DNA of 8,342 nt from Actinomycetota bacterium. Lineage in GTDB: Bacteria > Actinomycetota > Acidimicrobiia > Acidimicrobiales > JACDEA01. Positions 1 through 6,360 of this stretch are shown here, piece by piece. The notes below the pieces were generated by a model. It was not told the DNA's origin, made no database searches, and was given only the letters and a program-made list of their open reading frames with translations. The translations under genes and the position numbers were made by a program. Within the stretch, counting starts at the first letter, position 1; every line of letters starts with the position of its first letter. The stretch spans positions 1-8,342 of the forward strand of contig JACDEA010000074.1 of assembly GCA_013816725.1 (NCBI GenBank), in the 5' to 3' direction.

Positions 1-997
1 AGCCGGGACCGGGAGGCGGCGGGGGCGGGGTGCCGCCGCCGCTGTTGCCGCGGGTGGTCGGGGTGCGGGTGGTCGTGCCGGTCCGGGGACCGCCGATGCC
101 GGGGATGGTGGTCTGGCCCTCGATCGTCGTCGTGGTCTCGCCCTCGAGGGTGGTGGTGGTCTCGTCGGTGGCCGGCGGGGTGTTCTCGCCGTCGAGGTTG
201 AGGTTCTGGGCGATCCACGGGTCGTTCTTGATCTCGTCGTCGGTGAGGTGCTTCACCGGGTCGAGGCGGCCGAACTTCACCGCGACCTGATCGCCGGCCC
301 GGAGCTCGGCGGTCTGATCGGACTCGGCCTCGACCCGCACGTGGCCCCGCACCACGGTGTAAACGCAATCGAACTCGGTGGGACAGACGACGGCGAACGA
401 CGTACCCACGACCGTGCCGGTGGCGCCGGTGACAGCGACCTTGTAGTCGGCGTCCTTGGGGGTGACGCGGTGCCAGGTCTTGCCGCTCACCAGCTTGCCC
501 TCGATGTCGCGGGCGTTGCCGTGCGTGCGGGACTTCTTCAGCGTGTAGTTGCTGGTGGGTCCCACCCGCATCAGCGAACCGTCGGCGTAGTGGAACTCGC
601 CCAGCCCGGTCTCGTCGGTCTCGATCACCGCGTTCTCGCGCAGCTTGTCTCCGGTGCCGAGGTCGGTGAGATCGGTCCCAGCGCCCGTGCGGTACTTCAC
701 CGCCGGCGAGAGCACCTTGGCGCTGATCGGCCGGGCGACCAGGTTGGGCGTGCGCTTGTCGCCGCCGCCCCTGCTGACCATGACGAACACGGCGACGAGG
801 AAGCCGAGGGCGGCGCCGGCGGCCACCGCGCCCCGCAGCATGGCCGAGCGGCGAGCCTTGCGGGACGGCGAGACGAACGTGCGCGTAGGCGCGACCCCGG
901 TGGGGCCGCCGAAAGTGACGGTACGAGGCTCGGCGTCCCGCGTCGAGGGACGGCGCTTCGTGCGATTGGGCGGTCGCCGCCGCCTGGCCTTGGCCAT
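1..997 (-). CDS. FecR-domain membrane protein, C-terminus cut by window edge
   Basis: The frame is open without a stop from the ATG at 997 to the left edge (332 codons seen), so the protein is partial. A TAG lies two codons upstream, making 997 the first possible ATG. Residues 1-52 are very basic and rich in Pro, Arg and Thr, and look cytoplasmic. Residues about 54-75 form one hydrophobic helix (LRGAVAAGAALGFLVAVFVM). Residues about 93-240 resemble a FecR domain: a GTGDKLREN turn, then FHYADGSLMRVGP, a basic IEGKLVSGKTWHRV stretch, and VTGATGTVVGTSFAV. Two cysteines (205 and 211, CPTEFDC) could form a disulfide outside the cell. From about 271 the chain turns into a Thr/Glu linker (TTTTLEGETTTTIEG) and then Gly/Pro-rich sequence. 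FecR domains are known from iron-signalling anti-sigma regulators, but many actinobacterial copies are extracytoplasmic proteins of unknown role. No sigma-factor gene is visible here, so a signalling job is not supported. Family call confident; function unknown. Confidence 0.85.
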   Translation of the reverse strand, partial: MAKARRRRPPNRTKRRPSTRDAEPRTVTFGGPTGVAPTRTFVSPSRKARRSAMLRGAVAAGAALGFLVAVFVMVSRGGGDKRTPNLVARPISAKVLSPAVKYRTGAGTDLTDLGTGDKLRENAVIETDETGLGEFHYADGSLMRVGPTSNYTLKKSRTHGNARDIEGKLVSGKTWHRVTPKDADYKVAVTGATGTVVGTSFAVVCPTEFDCVYTVVRGHVRVEAESDQTAELRAGDQVAVKFGRLDPVKHLTDDEIKNDPWIAQNLNLDGENTPPATDETTTTLEGETTTTIEGQTTIPGIGGPRTGTTTRTPTTRGNSGGGTPPPPPPGPG

Positions 998-1043
998 GAA
1001 CCGCTAATTCTGCCCTACGGAGCGGGGGCCCTGGTACCGCCCG

Positions 1044-1049
1044 TAGGCT
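1044..1049 (+). promoter_or_regulatory. Candidate -10 hexamer (TAGGCT) for the amidohydrolase operon
   Basis: TAGGCT fits the actinobacterial TANNNT -10 pattern and lies 27 nt before the ATG at 1077, which leaves room for a short leader carrying the GGAGG at 1067-1071. No convincing -35 box is visible. The same hexamer occurs at 3934 before the typA region. Inferred from pattern only. Confidence 0.35.
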
Positions 1050-1066
1050 CTAGGCAAGAGCGAGCC

Positions 1067-1071
1067 GGAGG
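1067..1071 (+). promoter_or_regulatory. Ribosome binding site (GGAGG) of the amidohydrolase
   Basis: A perfect GGAGG stands 5 nt before the ATG at 1077 and supports that start. Confidence 0.7.
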
Positions 1072-1076
1072 CAGGC

Positions 1077-2198
1077 ATGGCTGAGACGATCCCGTATCCG
1101 GTGATTTCGGCGGATTCCCACATCACCGAGCCGCCCAACACCTACGTCGACTACATCGACGCGGCCTGGCTCGACAAGGCACCCCGCATGGTGGACGGCG
1201 GCGAGGGCATCGGCGACGTGTTCCACGTCGACGGTATGAAGCGGCCGGTGCCCATGGGCCTCGTCGCCGCGGCTGGGAAGCCGGCCGAGGAGATCCGCGT
1301 GCTGGGCCAGCGCTTCGACGAACTGCACCGCAGCGGGTGGGACCCCGACGCCCGGCTCGTCGACCAGGACGCCGACGGCGTGGCCGCCGAGGTCATCTAC
1401 CCGACCGTCGGCATGGTGATCTGCAACCACAGCGACTTCGACTACAAGAAGGCCTGCTTCGACGCGTACAACCGCTGGGTGGCCGAGTATTGCTCGGCCC
1501 ATCCGACCCGGCTGATCGGCTGCGGCCAGACGGCGATGCGCTCGCCCGAAGAGGGCATCGCCGATCTAAAGGCCATCGCCGCGCTGGGCCTGCGCGGCGT
1601 GATGATGCCCGGCGACCCGGCGGTCGACGACTACGACTCCCCCGTCTACGACCCGTTCTGGGAGGCGGCGGTCGACCTCGGCCTGCCGCTCAGCTTCCAC
1701 ATCCTCACCACCCGGTCCGAGCACACCCGCGGGCCGCGCATGAACTCGTTCCTGTCGGTGGTGCGGGGCTGCCAGGACATCATGGGGATGCTCGTCCTGG
1801 GGGGCGTGTTCGAGCGTCACCCCGACCTCAAGGTCGTGTGCGTGGAGGCCGACGCCGGGTGGGTACCGCACTTCATGTATCGCATGGACCACGCGTTCAA
1901 CCGCCACCGCTACTGGCTGCCGCCGGGCCAGCAACTCTCGAAGCTGCCCAGTGAATATTTCGCCGAGCACATCTACGTCACGTTCCAGGACGACTGGACC
2001 GCGTTCCGCTTCGCCGGCGACATGAACTGGCGCCGGCTGATGTGGGCCAACGACTTCCCCCACTCCGACTCGACGTGGCCGTGGTCGCAGGAGTTGCTCG
2101 AGAAGCACACGGCCCAGCTGTCCGCCGAGCAGAAGAAGGCCATCCTGAGCGACAACGTGGCCGACCTCTACAACATCGATCTAGGAGCGTTGGTATGA
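1077..2198 (+). CDS. Amidohydrolase-2 family (TIM-barrel) metal-dependent hydrolase
   Basis: This 373-residue protein looks like a full-length member of the amidohydrolase-2 / ACMSD-like family, cytosolic and without a signal peptide. The N-terminus has the metal-site strand VISADSHITEP with D13-S14-H15, where many relatives carry H-x-H or E-x-H. Further likely metal or active-site positions are H208 (LPLSFHI), the conserved E257 in CVEADAGWVPHF, and D326 in MWANDFPHSDSTWP, the usual C-terminal Asp of the barrel. Family members hydrolyse or decarboxylate small cyclic or amide substrates; the substrate here cannot be read. The ATG at 1077 has a GGAGG 5 nt upstream. The stop codon overlaps the next start by ATGA, so the two genes are almost certainly cotranscribed and translationally coupled. 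The partner is another amidohydrolase-superfamily enzyme, which suggests sequential hydrolysis steps (inference). Family confident, reaction unknown. Confidence 0.88.
   Translation: MAETIPYPVISADSHITEPPNTYVDYIDAAWLDKAPRMVDGGEGIGDVFHVDGMKRPVPMGLVAAAGKPAEEIRVLGQRFDELHRSGWDPDARLVDQDADGVAAEVIYPTVGMVICNHSDFDYKKACFDAYNRWVAEYCSAHPTRLIGCGQTAMRSPEEGIADLKAIAALGLRGVMMPGDPAVDDYDSPVYDPFWEAAVDLGLPLSFHILTTRSEHTRGPRMNSFLSVVRGCQDIMGMLVLGGVFERHPDLKVVCVEADAGWVPHFMYRMDHAFNRHRYWLPPGQQLSKLPSEYFAEHIYVTFQDDWTAFRFAGDMNWRRLMWANDFPHSDSTWPWSQELLEKHTAQLSAEQKKAILSDNVADLYNIDLGALV
2183..2187 (+). promoter_or_regulatory. Ribosome binding site (AGGAG) deciding the deacylase start
   Basis: AGGAG lies inside the end of the upstream gene, 7 nt before the ATG at 2195. 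It selects that ATG over the in-frame ATG at 2042, which would add 51 residues of out-of-frame upstream coding sequence. Confidence 0.7.
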
Positions 2199-3916
2199 GC
2201 ACGTTTGACGTCGTTATCCGGAACGGGCGCGTGGTCGACGGCACCGGCGCACCCGAGCGCAGCGCCGACGTGGCCATCACCGACGGCGTGATCACGAAGG
2301 TGGGCGACGTCGACGGCCGCGGCGCAAAGGAGATCGACGCCGACGGCGCGCTGGTCGCGCCGGGGTGGGTCGACATCCACACGCACTACGACGGCCAGGC
2401 CACGTGGGACAGCCAACTGGCACCGTCGTCGTGGCACGGCGCCACCACCGTCGTGTTCGGCAACTGCGGTGTGGGCTTCGCCCCGGTGCGGCCGGCCGAC
2501 CACCAGCGCCTGATCGAGTTGATGGAGGGCGTCGAGGACATCCCCGGCGCCGCGCTCCACGAGGGATTGTCGTGGGAGTGGCAGAGCTTCCCCGAGTACC
2601 TCGACGCCGTCGAGCGCCAGCCCCACGACATCGACGCCGCCGCCCAGGTGCCGCACGGCGCGCTGCGCCTGCACGTCATGGGCGAGCGGGGCGCGCAGCG
2701 GGAGAAGGCCACGGCCGAGGACATCGAGCAGATGGGCGCCATCGCCCGGGCCGGCATCGAGGCCGGCGCGCTGGGCTTCACCACCTCGCGCACGCTGAAC
2801 CACCGCACGTCGCGCGGCGAGCCCACGCCCACGCTCACGGCGGCGGCCGACGAGTTGATCGGCATCGCCCGGGCCATCGGCGGGGCCAACACCGGCGTGC
2901 TCCAGGTGGTGTCGGACTTCATCGATCCCGACACCGAGTTCGGGATGCTGCGCGACATGGTGAGCGAGAGCGGGCGGCCGCTGTCGCTGTCGTTGGCCGC
3001 CAGCCCGCTGGCGCCGGGCAACCACACCCGGTTGCTCGCCCGCATCACCGAGGCGAACGCAGACGGCCTCGAGATGCGGGCCCAGGTCGCCGCCCGGGCA
3101 ATCGGCCTCCTCTTCGGGCTCGAGTGCACGCTCAACCCGTTCATGAACAACCCCGTCTACAAGGAGATCGCCAAGCTGCCGGCCGCCGAGCAGGCGGCGA
3201 TCATGCGCGAGCCGGGGTTCAAGGAGCGGCTGTTCGCCGCGGCCAACGACGAGAAGATCCGCAAGCTGGGCGCCGGCCTGGTCGGCATGTTCGATCGCAT
3301 GTTCGTCTTGGGCGACCCGCCCGACTACGAGCCCGATCCGACCTCGGCCATCCTGCCCACGGCCCAGCGCGAGCGGCGCTCGGGCGAGGACCTGGCCTAT
3401 GACCTGCTCGCGCAGGGCGACGGCAACACGCTGTTCTACGTGCCGTTCCTGAACTACATCGACGGGTCGCTCGACGTCGTGGGCGAGATGCTGGCCCACG
3501 ACCACACGGTGCCGGGGCTGTCCGATGGCGGTGCCCACGTCGGCACGATCTGTGACGGCAGCTTTCCCACGTCGCTGCTCACGATGTGGGCCCGCGACCG
3601 GGAGCGCGGCCGGCTGGGCGTTCCCTTCCTCGTGCAGCGCCAGTGCCGCGACACCGCTCGCGCCGTGGGCCTCCTCGACCGCGGCGTGCTGGCCCCCGGC
3701 TACAAGGCCGACGTCAACGTGATCGACTTCGACGGCCTCACCATCCGCCGGCCCGAGATCCGCTTCGACCTGCCGGCGGGCGGCAAGCGTCTCCTGCAGA
3801 AAGTCGACGGCTACCGCCACACGTTCGTCAGCGGGATCGAGACCTACCGCGACGGTGAGCACACCGGCGAACTACCCGGCCGCCTCGTGCGCGGCGCGCA
3901 ACCCACCCCCGCCTGA
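2195..3916 (+). CDS. N-acyl-D-amino-acid deacylase family amidohydrolase
   Basis: This 573-residue cytosolic enzyme belongs to the amidohydrolase-3 / D-aminoacylase group. It opens with the small beta domain typical of the superfamily (FDVVIRNGRVVDGTGAP, then IDADGALVAPGWVDIHTHYDGQ). Visible metal-site elements are H62-T63-H64, C91 in GNCGVGF (the metal-ligand Cys of D-aminoacylases) and D444 in LSDGGAHVG, the expected catalytic Asp. The run FTTSRTLNHRTSRGEPTPT is typical of the family, and the C-terminus returns to the beta domain (TFVSGIETYRDGEHTGELPGRL). I could not place the two central histidine ligands of characterised D-aminoacylases, and the protein is longer than those (about 480-500 residues), so the substrate may differ. 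It could act on N-acyl-D-amino acids or another amide, lactam or hydantoin. It starts inside the previous gene's stop (ATGA overlap), so both are probably one operon. Confidence 0.87.
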   Translation: MSTFDVVIRNGRVVDGTGAPERSADVAITDGVITKVGDVDGRGAKEIDADGALVAPGWVDIHTHYDGQATWDSQLAPSSWHGATTVVFGNCGVGFAPVRPADHQRLIELMEGVEDIPGAALHEGLSWEWQSFPEYLDAVERQPHDIDAAAQVPHGALRLHVMGERGAQREKATAEDIEQMGAIARAGIEAGALGFTTSRTLNHRTSRGEPTPTLTAAADELIGIARAIGGANTGVLQVVSDFIDPDTEFGMLRDMVSESGRPLSLSLAASPLAPGNHTRLLARITEANADGLEMRAQVAARAIGLLFGLECTLNPFMNNPVYKEIAKLPAAEQAAIMREPGFKERLFAAANDEKIRKLGAGLVGMFDRMFVLGDPPDYEPDPTSAILPTAQRERRSGEDLAYDLLAQGDGNTLFYVPFLNYIDGSLDVVGEMLAHDHTVPGLSDGGAHVGTICDGSFPTSLLTMWARDRERGRLGVPFLVQRQCRDTARAVGLLDRGVLAPGYKADVNVIDFDGLTIRRPEIRFDLPAGGKRLLQKVDGYRHTFVSGIETYRDGEHTGELPGRLVRGAQPTPA

Positions 3917-3933
3917 CCGACTTGCTCGGCCGG

Positions 3934-3939
3934 TAGGCT
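3934..3939 (+). promoter_or_regulatory. Candidate -10 hexamer (TAGGCT) ahead of the repeat ORF and typA
   Basis: TAGGCT again fits TANNNT and ends 11 nt before the ATG at 3951. Transcription starting the usual 6-8 nt downstream would leave a leader of only a few bases, nearly leaderless. No clear -35 is seen. It lies 18 nt after the deacylase stop, so typA may have its own promoter. Confidence 0.4.
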
Positions 3940-3950
3940 GGTCGGTCCCC

Positions 3951-4064
3951 ATGTCGCCCGTTCGCCTTCCGTCTGCGCCTCCGGCTCTCTACGTGTCGCC
4001 CGTTCGCCTTCCGTCTGCGCCTCCGGCTCTCTACGTGTCGCCCGTTCGCCTTCCGTCTGCCTCC
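3951..4064 (+). repeat. 42-bp direct tandem repeat, about 2.6 copies
   Basis: Copy 1 is 3951-3992, copy 2 is 3993-4034 and copy 3 begins at 4035. Copies 1 and 2 differ only in the first base (ATG versus GTG). Copy 3 matches copy 2 for 26 bases to 4060, then lacks a GC dinucleotide and diverges after a further CTCC, just before typA. The unit begins GTGTCGCCCGTTCGCC and ends CGGCTCTCTAC. Because 42 is divisible by three, a gain or loss of whole copies keeps any reading frame. No copy was noticed elsewhere in the window. Confidence 0.95.
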
Positions 4065-4070
4065 AAGTGA
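3951..4070 (+). CDS. Possible 39-residue repeat peptide, overlapping the typA start
   Basis: Read from the ATG at 3951, the tandem repeat encodes a 14-residue unit (VSPVRLPSAPPALY) twice and then a third partial copy ending ASASK-like ([10 protein letters not shown]). The TGA at 4068-4070 overlaps the GTG of typA as GTGA, the usual geometry of translational coupling. A TANNNT hexamer ends 11 nt upstream, so the ORF could be translated almost leaderless, and each repeat copy starts with an in-frame ATG or GTG. The peptide is Pro/Ser/Ala-rich with no recognisable domain, signal peptide or membrane segment. Against it, only about 9 of 14 codons per unit end in G or C, well below the neighbouring genes, and no Shine-Dalgarno sequence is present. 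It may be a leader peptide for typA or an accident of an intergenic minisatellite. Confidence 0.35.
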   Translation: MSPVRLPSAPPALYVSPVRLPSAPPALYVSPVRLPSASK

Positions 4071-5893
4071 CGGCACCGCCCCCCATCCGCAACGTCGCGC
4101 TGGTGGCCCACGTCGATCACGGCAAGACCACGCTGGTCGACGCCATCCTGCGCCAGACGGGCACGTTCGCCGCGCACGAGCGGCTGGTCGAGCGAGTGAT
4201 GGACTCCAACGACCAGGAGCGTGAGCGCGGGATCACCATCCTGGCCAAGGCGGCGTCGGTCCACTGGAAGGGCATCAAGATCAACCTGGTCGACACGCCC
4301 GGCCACTCCGACTTCGGCGGCGAGGTCGAGCGGGCGCTGGCCATGGTCGACGGCGTGCTGCTGCTCGTCGACGCGGCCGAGGGCCCGCTGCCGCAAACCC
4401 GCTACGTCCTCTCCAAAGCGGTGGCCGCCGACCTGCCCGCCGTCGTCGTCCTCAACAAGGTCGACCGCTCCGACGCCCGGGCCGAGGAGGTGCTCAACGA
4501 GATCTACCAGCTGTTCATGGACCTCGAGGTGCCCGACCACCACATCGAGTTCCCGGTGATCTCGGCGGTGGCCCGCGAGGGTCGGTCGTGCGAGGGCGTG
4601 GGGATGCCGGCGGCCGACGCCACGCTGGCGCCGCTGCTCGACGCGGTCCTGCGCACGGTGCTGGCGCCCATCGGCGACCCGACCGCGCCCCTCCAGGCGC
4701 TGGTCACCAACCTCGACGCGTCGGACTACCTCGGCCGCCTGGCCCTCGGCCGCGTCGTGCGGGGCACGATGCGGGCCGACCGACCCCTGGCGATCGTGCA
4801 CGCCGAGGGCGCCGCGGTGGCCCGCAAGCCCACCGAGCTGCTGGCCGTCGAGGGGCTGCACCGCGTCGCCGTCGAGGACATCCCCGCCGGCGACCTGTTC
4901 GTGCTGGCCGGCTTCCCCGAAGTCGAGATCGGCGACACGGTGGCCGACCCGGCCGACCCCGACCCCCTCCCCCGCCTCACTGTCGACGAGCCCGTGCTGC
5001 GCATGAGCTTCGGCGTCAACACGTCGCCGCTGGCCGGCCAGGCCGGCAAGTACGTCACCGGCCGTCACCTACGCGACCGTCTCAACCGCGAGGTGCTGGG
5101 CAACGTCGCCATCCGCATCGAGGAGACCGAGAAGCCCGACGTGCTCCAAGTGGCGGGCCGGGGCGAGCTGCAGCTGGCCGTGCTGATCGAGTCGATGCGC
5201 CGCGAGGGCTATGAGATGGAAGTGAGCCGGCCCGAGGTCATCACCCGCGAGATCGACGGCAAGCGTCACGAGCCGATCGAGGAGGGCGTGGTCGACGTGC
5301 CCGACGAGCACGTGGGGGTGGTGTCACAGGCCCTGGCTCCCCGCAAGGGCACCGTGCTCGAGCTGCGGCCGGGCGACCCGAGCCGCACGATCGTCACGTT
5401 CGAGGCGCCGGCCCGCGGCCTGCTCGGTTTCCGGTCCCAGCTCATGACCCAGACCCGCGGCACCGCGCTGTTACATACGCGCCACCGCGGTTGGGCCCCG
5501 TGGGCCGGCGAGGTGCCCCACCGGCGGGGCGGGGCAATGGTGGCCGACCGGCCCGGCGCAGTCATGGCCTATGCCCTCGACAACCTCCAGCTGCGCGGCG
5601 AGCTGTTCGTCCACCCGGGCGACGCCGTCTACGAGGGCATGGTGGTCGGCGAGAACGCCCGGCCCGGCGACATGGTCGTAAACGTCATCAAGGAAAAGCA
5701 GAAGACCAACATCCGCACGCACGCGGCCGACGACGCCATCAAGCTCACGCCGCCACGCGAGCTCACCATCGAGACTGCCATCGAGCTGATCGCCGAAGAC
5801 GAGCTGGTCGAGATCACCCCAACCGCCATCCGGGTCCGCAAACGCCTGCTGGCCGAGCCCGACCGCCGTCGCTCGGCCAAGACCACGGCCTGA
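4067..5893 (+). CDS. typA: Translational GTPase TypA/BipA
   Basis: This 608-residue protein matches the usual TypA length (about 610). It is a ribosome-binding GTPase of the EF-G/LepA class, used in ribosome assembly and in stress and cold adaptation. The GTPase domain (about 1-200) carries the P-loop AHVDHGKT (14-21), switch I RERGITI (52-58), DTPGH (76-80), NKVD (130-133) and SAVAREG (166-172). Domain II follows (about 205-290), then domain III, an EF-G domain V-like part (about 395-480) and the TypA-specific C-terminal domain, with K542-E-K-Q-K-T-N548 and [30 protein letters not shown] sequence near the end. The start is GTG at 4067: its frame is closed by a TGA at 3914 and no ATG, GTG or TTG lies between. 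No Shine-Dalgarno sequence precedes the GTG, since the tandem repeat occupies that place, so initiation probably relies on coupling to the overlapping ORF or on another route. All GTPase motifs are intact. Confidence 0.96.
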   Translation: MTAPPPIRNVALVAHVDHGKTTLVDAILRQTGTFAAHERLVERVMDSNDQERERGITILAKAASVHWKGIKINLVDTPGHSDFGGEVERALAMVDGVLLLVDAAEGPLPQTRYVLSKAVAADLPAVVVLNKVDRSDARAEEVLNEIYQLFMDLEVPDHHIEFPVISAVAREGRSCEGVGMPAADATLAPLLDAVLRTVLAPIGDPTAPLQALVTNLDASDYLGRLALGRVVRGTMRADRPLAIVHAEGAAVARKPTELLAVEGLHRVAVEDIPAGDLFVLAGFPEVEIGDTVADPADPDPLPRLTVDEPVLRMSFGVNTSPLAGQAGKYVTGRHLRDRLNREVLGNVAIRIEETEKPDVLQVAGRGELQLAVLIESMRREGYEMEVSRPEVITREIDGKRHEPIEEGVVDVPDEHVGVVSQALAPRKGTVLELRPGDPSRTIVTFEAPARGLLGFRSQLMTQTRGTALLHTRHRGWAPWAGEVPHRRGGAMVADRPGAVMAYALDNLQLRGELFVHPGDAVYEGMVVGENARPGDMVVNVIKEKQKTNIRTHAADDAIKLTPPRELTIETAIELIAEDELVEITPTAIRVRKRLLAEPDRRRSAKTTA

Positions 5894-5937
5894 CCGCTCG
5901 CGTCGGCCGGGTGGCGGAACCTCGCTCCGCTGCCGCC

Positions 5938-5943
5938 TAGCGT
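5938..5943 (+). promoter_or_regulatory. Candidate -10 hexamer (TAGCGT) for the Thr-rich protein
   Basis: TAGCGT fits TANNNT and ends 7 nt before the GTG at 5951, the spacing expected for a leaderless transcript beginning at or next to the start codon. No -35 box is evident. If correct, it rules out the in-frame GTG codons at 5942 and 5945 as starts. Confidence 0.35.
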
Positions 5944-5950
5944 GGTGCGG

Positions 5951-6343
5951 GTGGGGAGCGAGCAATGGAAGGTGCCAGCGATCGCGGCTGCGATCGCGGC
6001 GGCGATCGTGCTGCCCATGGCCAGGCTCGAGGGTGGTCAGGGGCATCACAAGGGTCGGCCGGCGTCAGCGTCGCGGACGGCGCGCGACGCCAGCAGCACG
6101 ACGATCACCACCATGGCCGACACGACCACGACGTCGGAGGAGACGACGACCACGCTGGCGGAGCCGGTCTTCGCCGGCACCGCGCCGGCCCGCGCCACCA
6201 GTCACCCCGTCGCCCACGCGGCCCCCAGGCCGGCGCACACCGCGACCAGCAAGCCGCGCCGCACCACCACGTCGAAGGCGCCCCGTCCGCCCAGGGAACC
6301 GAAGAGGCGCAGAACCACGACTACTCGTTCCGCAACGCCGTAA
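5951..6343 (+). CDS. Small Thr-rich envelope protein of unknown function
   Basis: This hypothetical protein is 130 residues from GTG 5951 (133 from GTG 5942, the alternative start). The frame is supported by almost all codons ending in G or C over its whole length. A short N-terminus (GSEQWK) leads into one hydrophobic stretch (VPAIAAAIAAAIVLPMA), which could be a signal peptide or signal anchor; no clear AxA cleavage site is seen. The rest is low complexity: a Thr/Glu block (TTTTSEETTTTLAE), a Pro/Ala part, then a very basic Lys/Arg/Thr tail (KRRRTTTTRSATP). It is probably outside the membrane, perhaps binding an anionic cell-wall polymer (inference). The Thr/Glu block resembles the linker of the FecR-domain protein at the left edge. 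It follows typA by 57 bp and converges with the oxidoreductase gene, leaving 17 bp. A different frame starting at ATG 5965 has a better Shine-Dalgarno sequence but implausible composition. Confidence 0.6.
   Translation: MGSEQWKVPAIAAAIAAAIVLPMARLEGGQGHHKGRPASASRTARDASSTTITTMADTTTTSEETTTTLAEPVFAGTAPARATSHPVAHAAPRPAHTATSKPRRTTTSKAPRPPREPKRRRTTTTRSATP
5978..6007 (+). repeat. 12-bp tandem repeat with GCGATCGC palindromes
   Basis: A 12-bp unit (GCGATCGCGGCT/G) occurs about 2.5 times and encodes the AIAA repeats of the hydrophobic segment. Two copies contain the palindrome GCGATCGC. The repeat is within the coding frame and needs no separate function. Confidence 0.7.
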
Positions 6344-6360
6344 GCGATCCGTTCGCAGGC

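Noticed and set aside
248..1084. 278-codon plus-strand open frame across the FecR gene
   Set aside because: No family motif and unnatural composition; the minus strand encodes a coherent FecR-domain protein.
2042..2194. Upstream in-frame start for the deacylase
   Set aside because: It would overlap the amidohydrolase by about 150 bp and add Arg/Ala-rich shadow sequence; ATG 2195 has an AGGAG and gives the standard N-terminus.
2168..3862. 564-codon minus-strand open frame opposite the deacylase
   Set aside because: Shadow of the deacylase gene; no recognisable domain, while the plus-strand frame has intact family motifs.
3917..3945. CCGAC...GTCGG inverted repeat after the deacylase as a terminator
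   Set aside because: Five-base arms with a long loop, no U-tract, and the -10-like hexamer lies inside it.
3855..3950. Longer version of the repeat ORF starting at ATG 3855
   Set aside because: It would begin inside the deacylase gene in another frame with no Shine-Dalgarno sequence; the -10-like hexamer points to 3951.
3951..4064. CRISPR array
   Set aside because: The copies are contiguous with no unique spacers, so this is a plain tandem repeat.
4031..5068. 345-codon minus-strand open frame opposite typA
   Set aside because: Shadow of typA with no domain content; the plus strand carries all GTPase motifs.
5913..5937. Hairpin GGCGG...CCGCC (or GCGGA...TCCGC) after typA as a terminator
   Set aside because: Stems of only 5 bp, competing pairings and no U-tract; not better than chance at this GC content.
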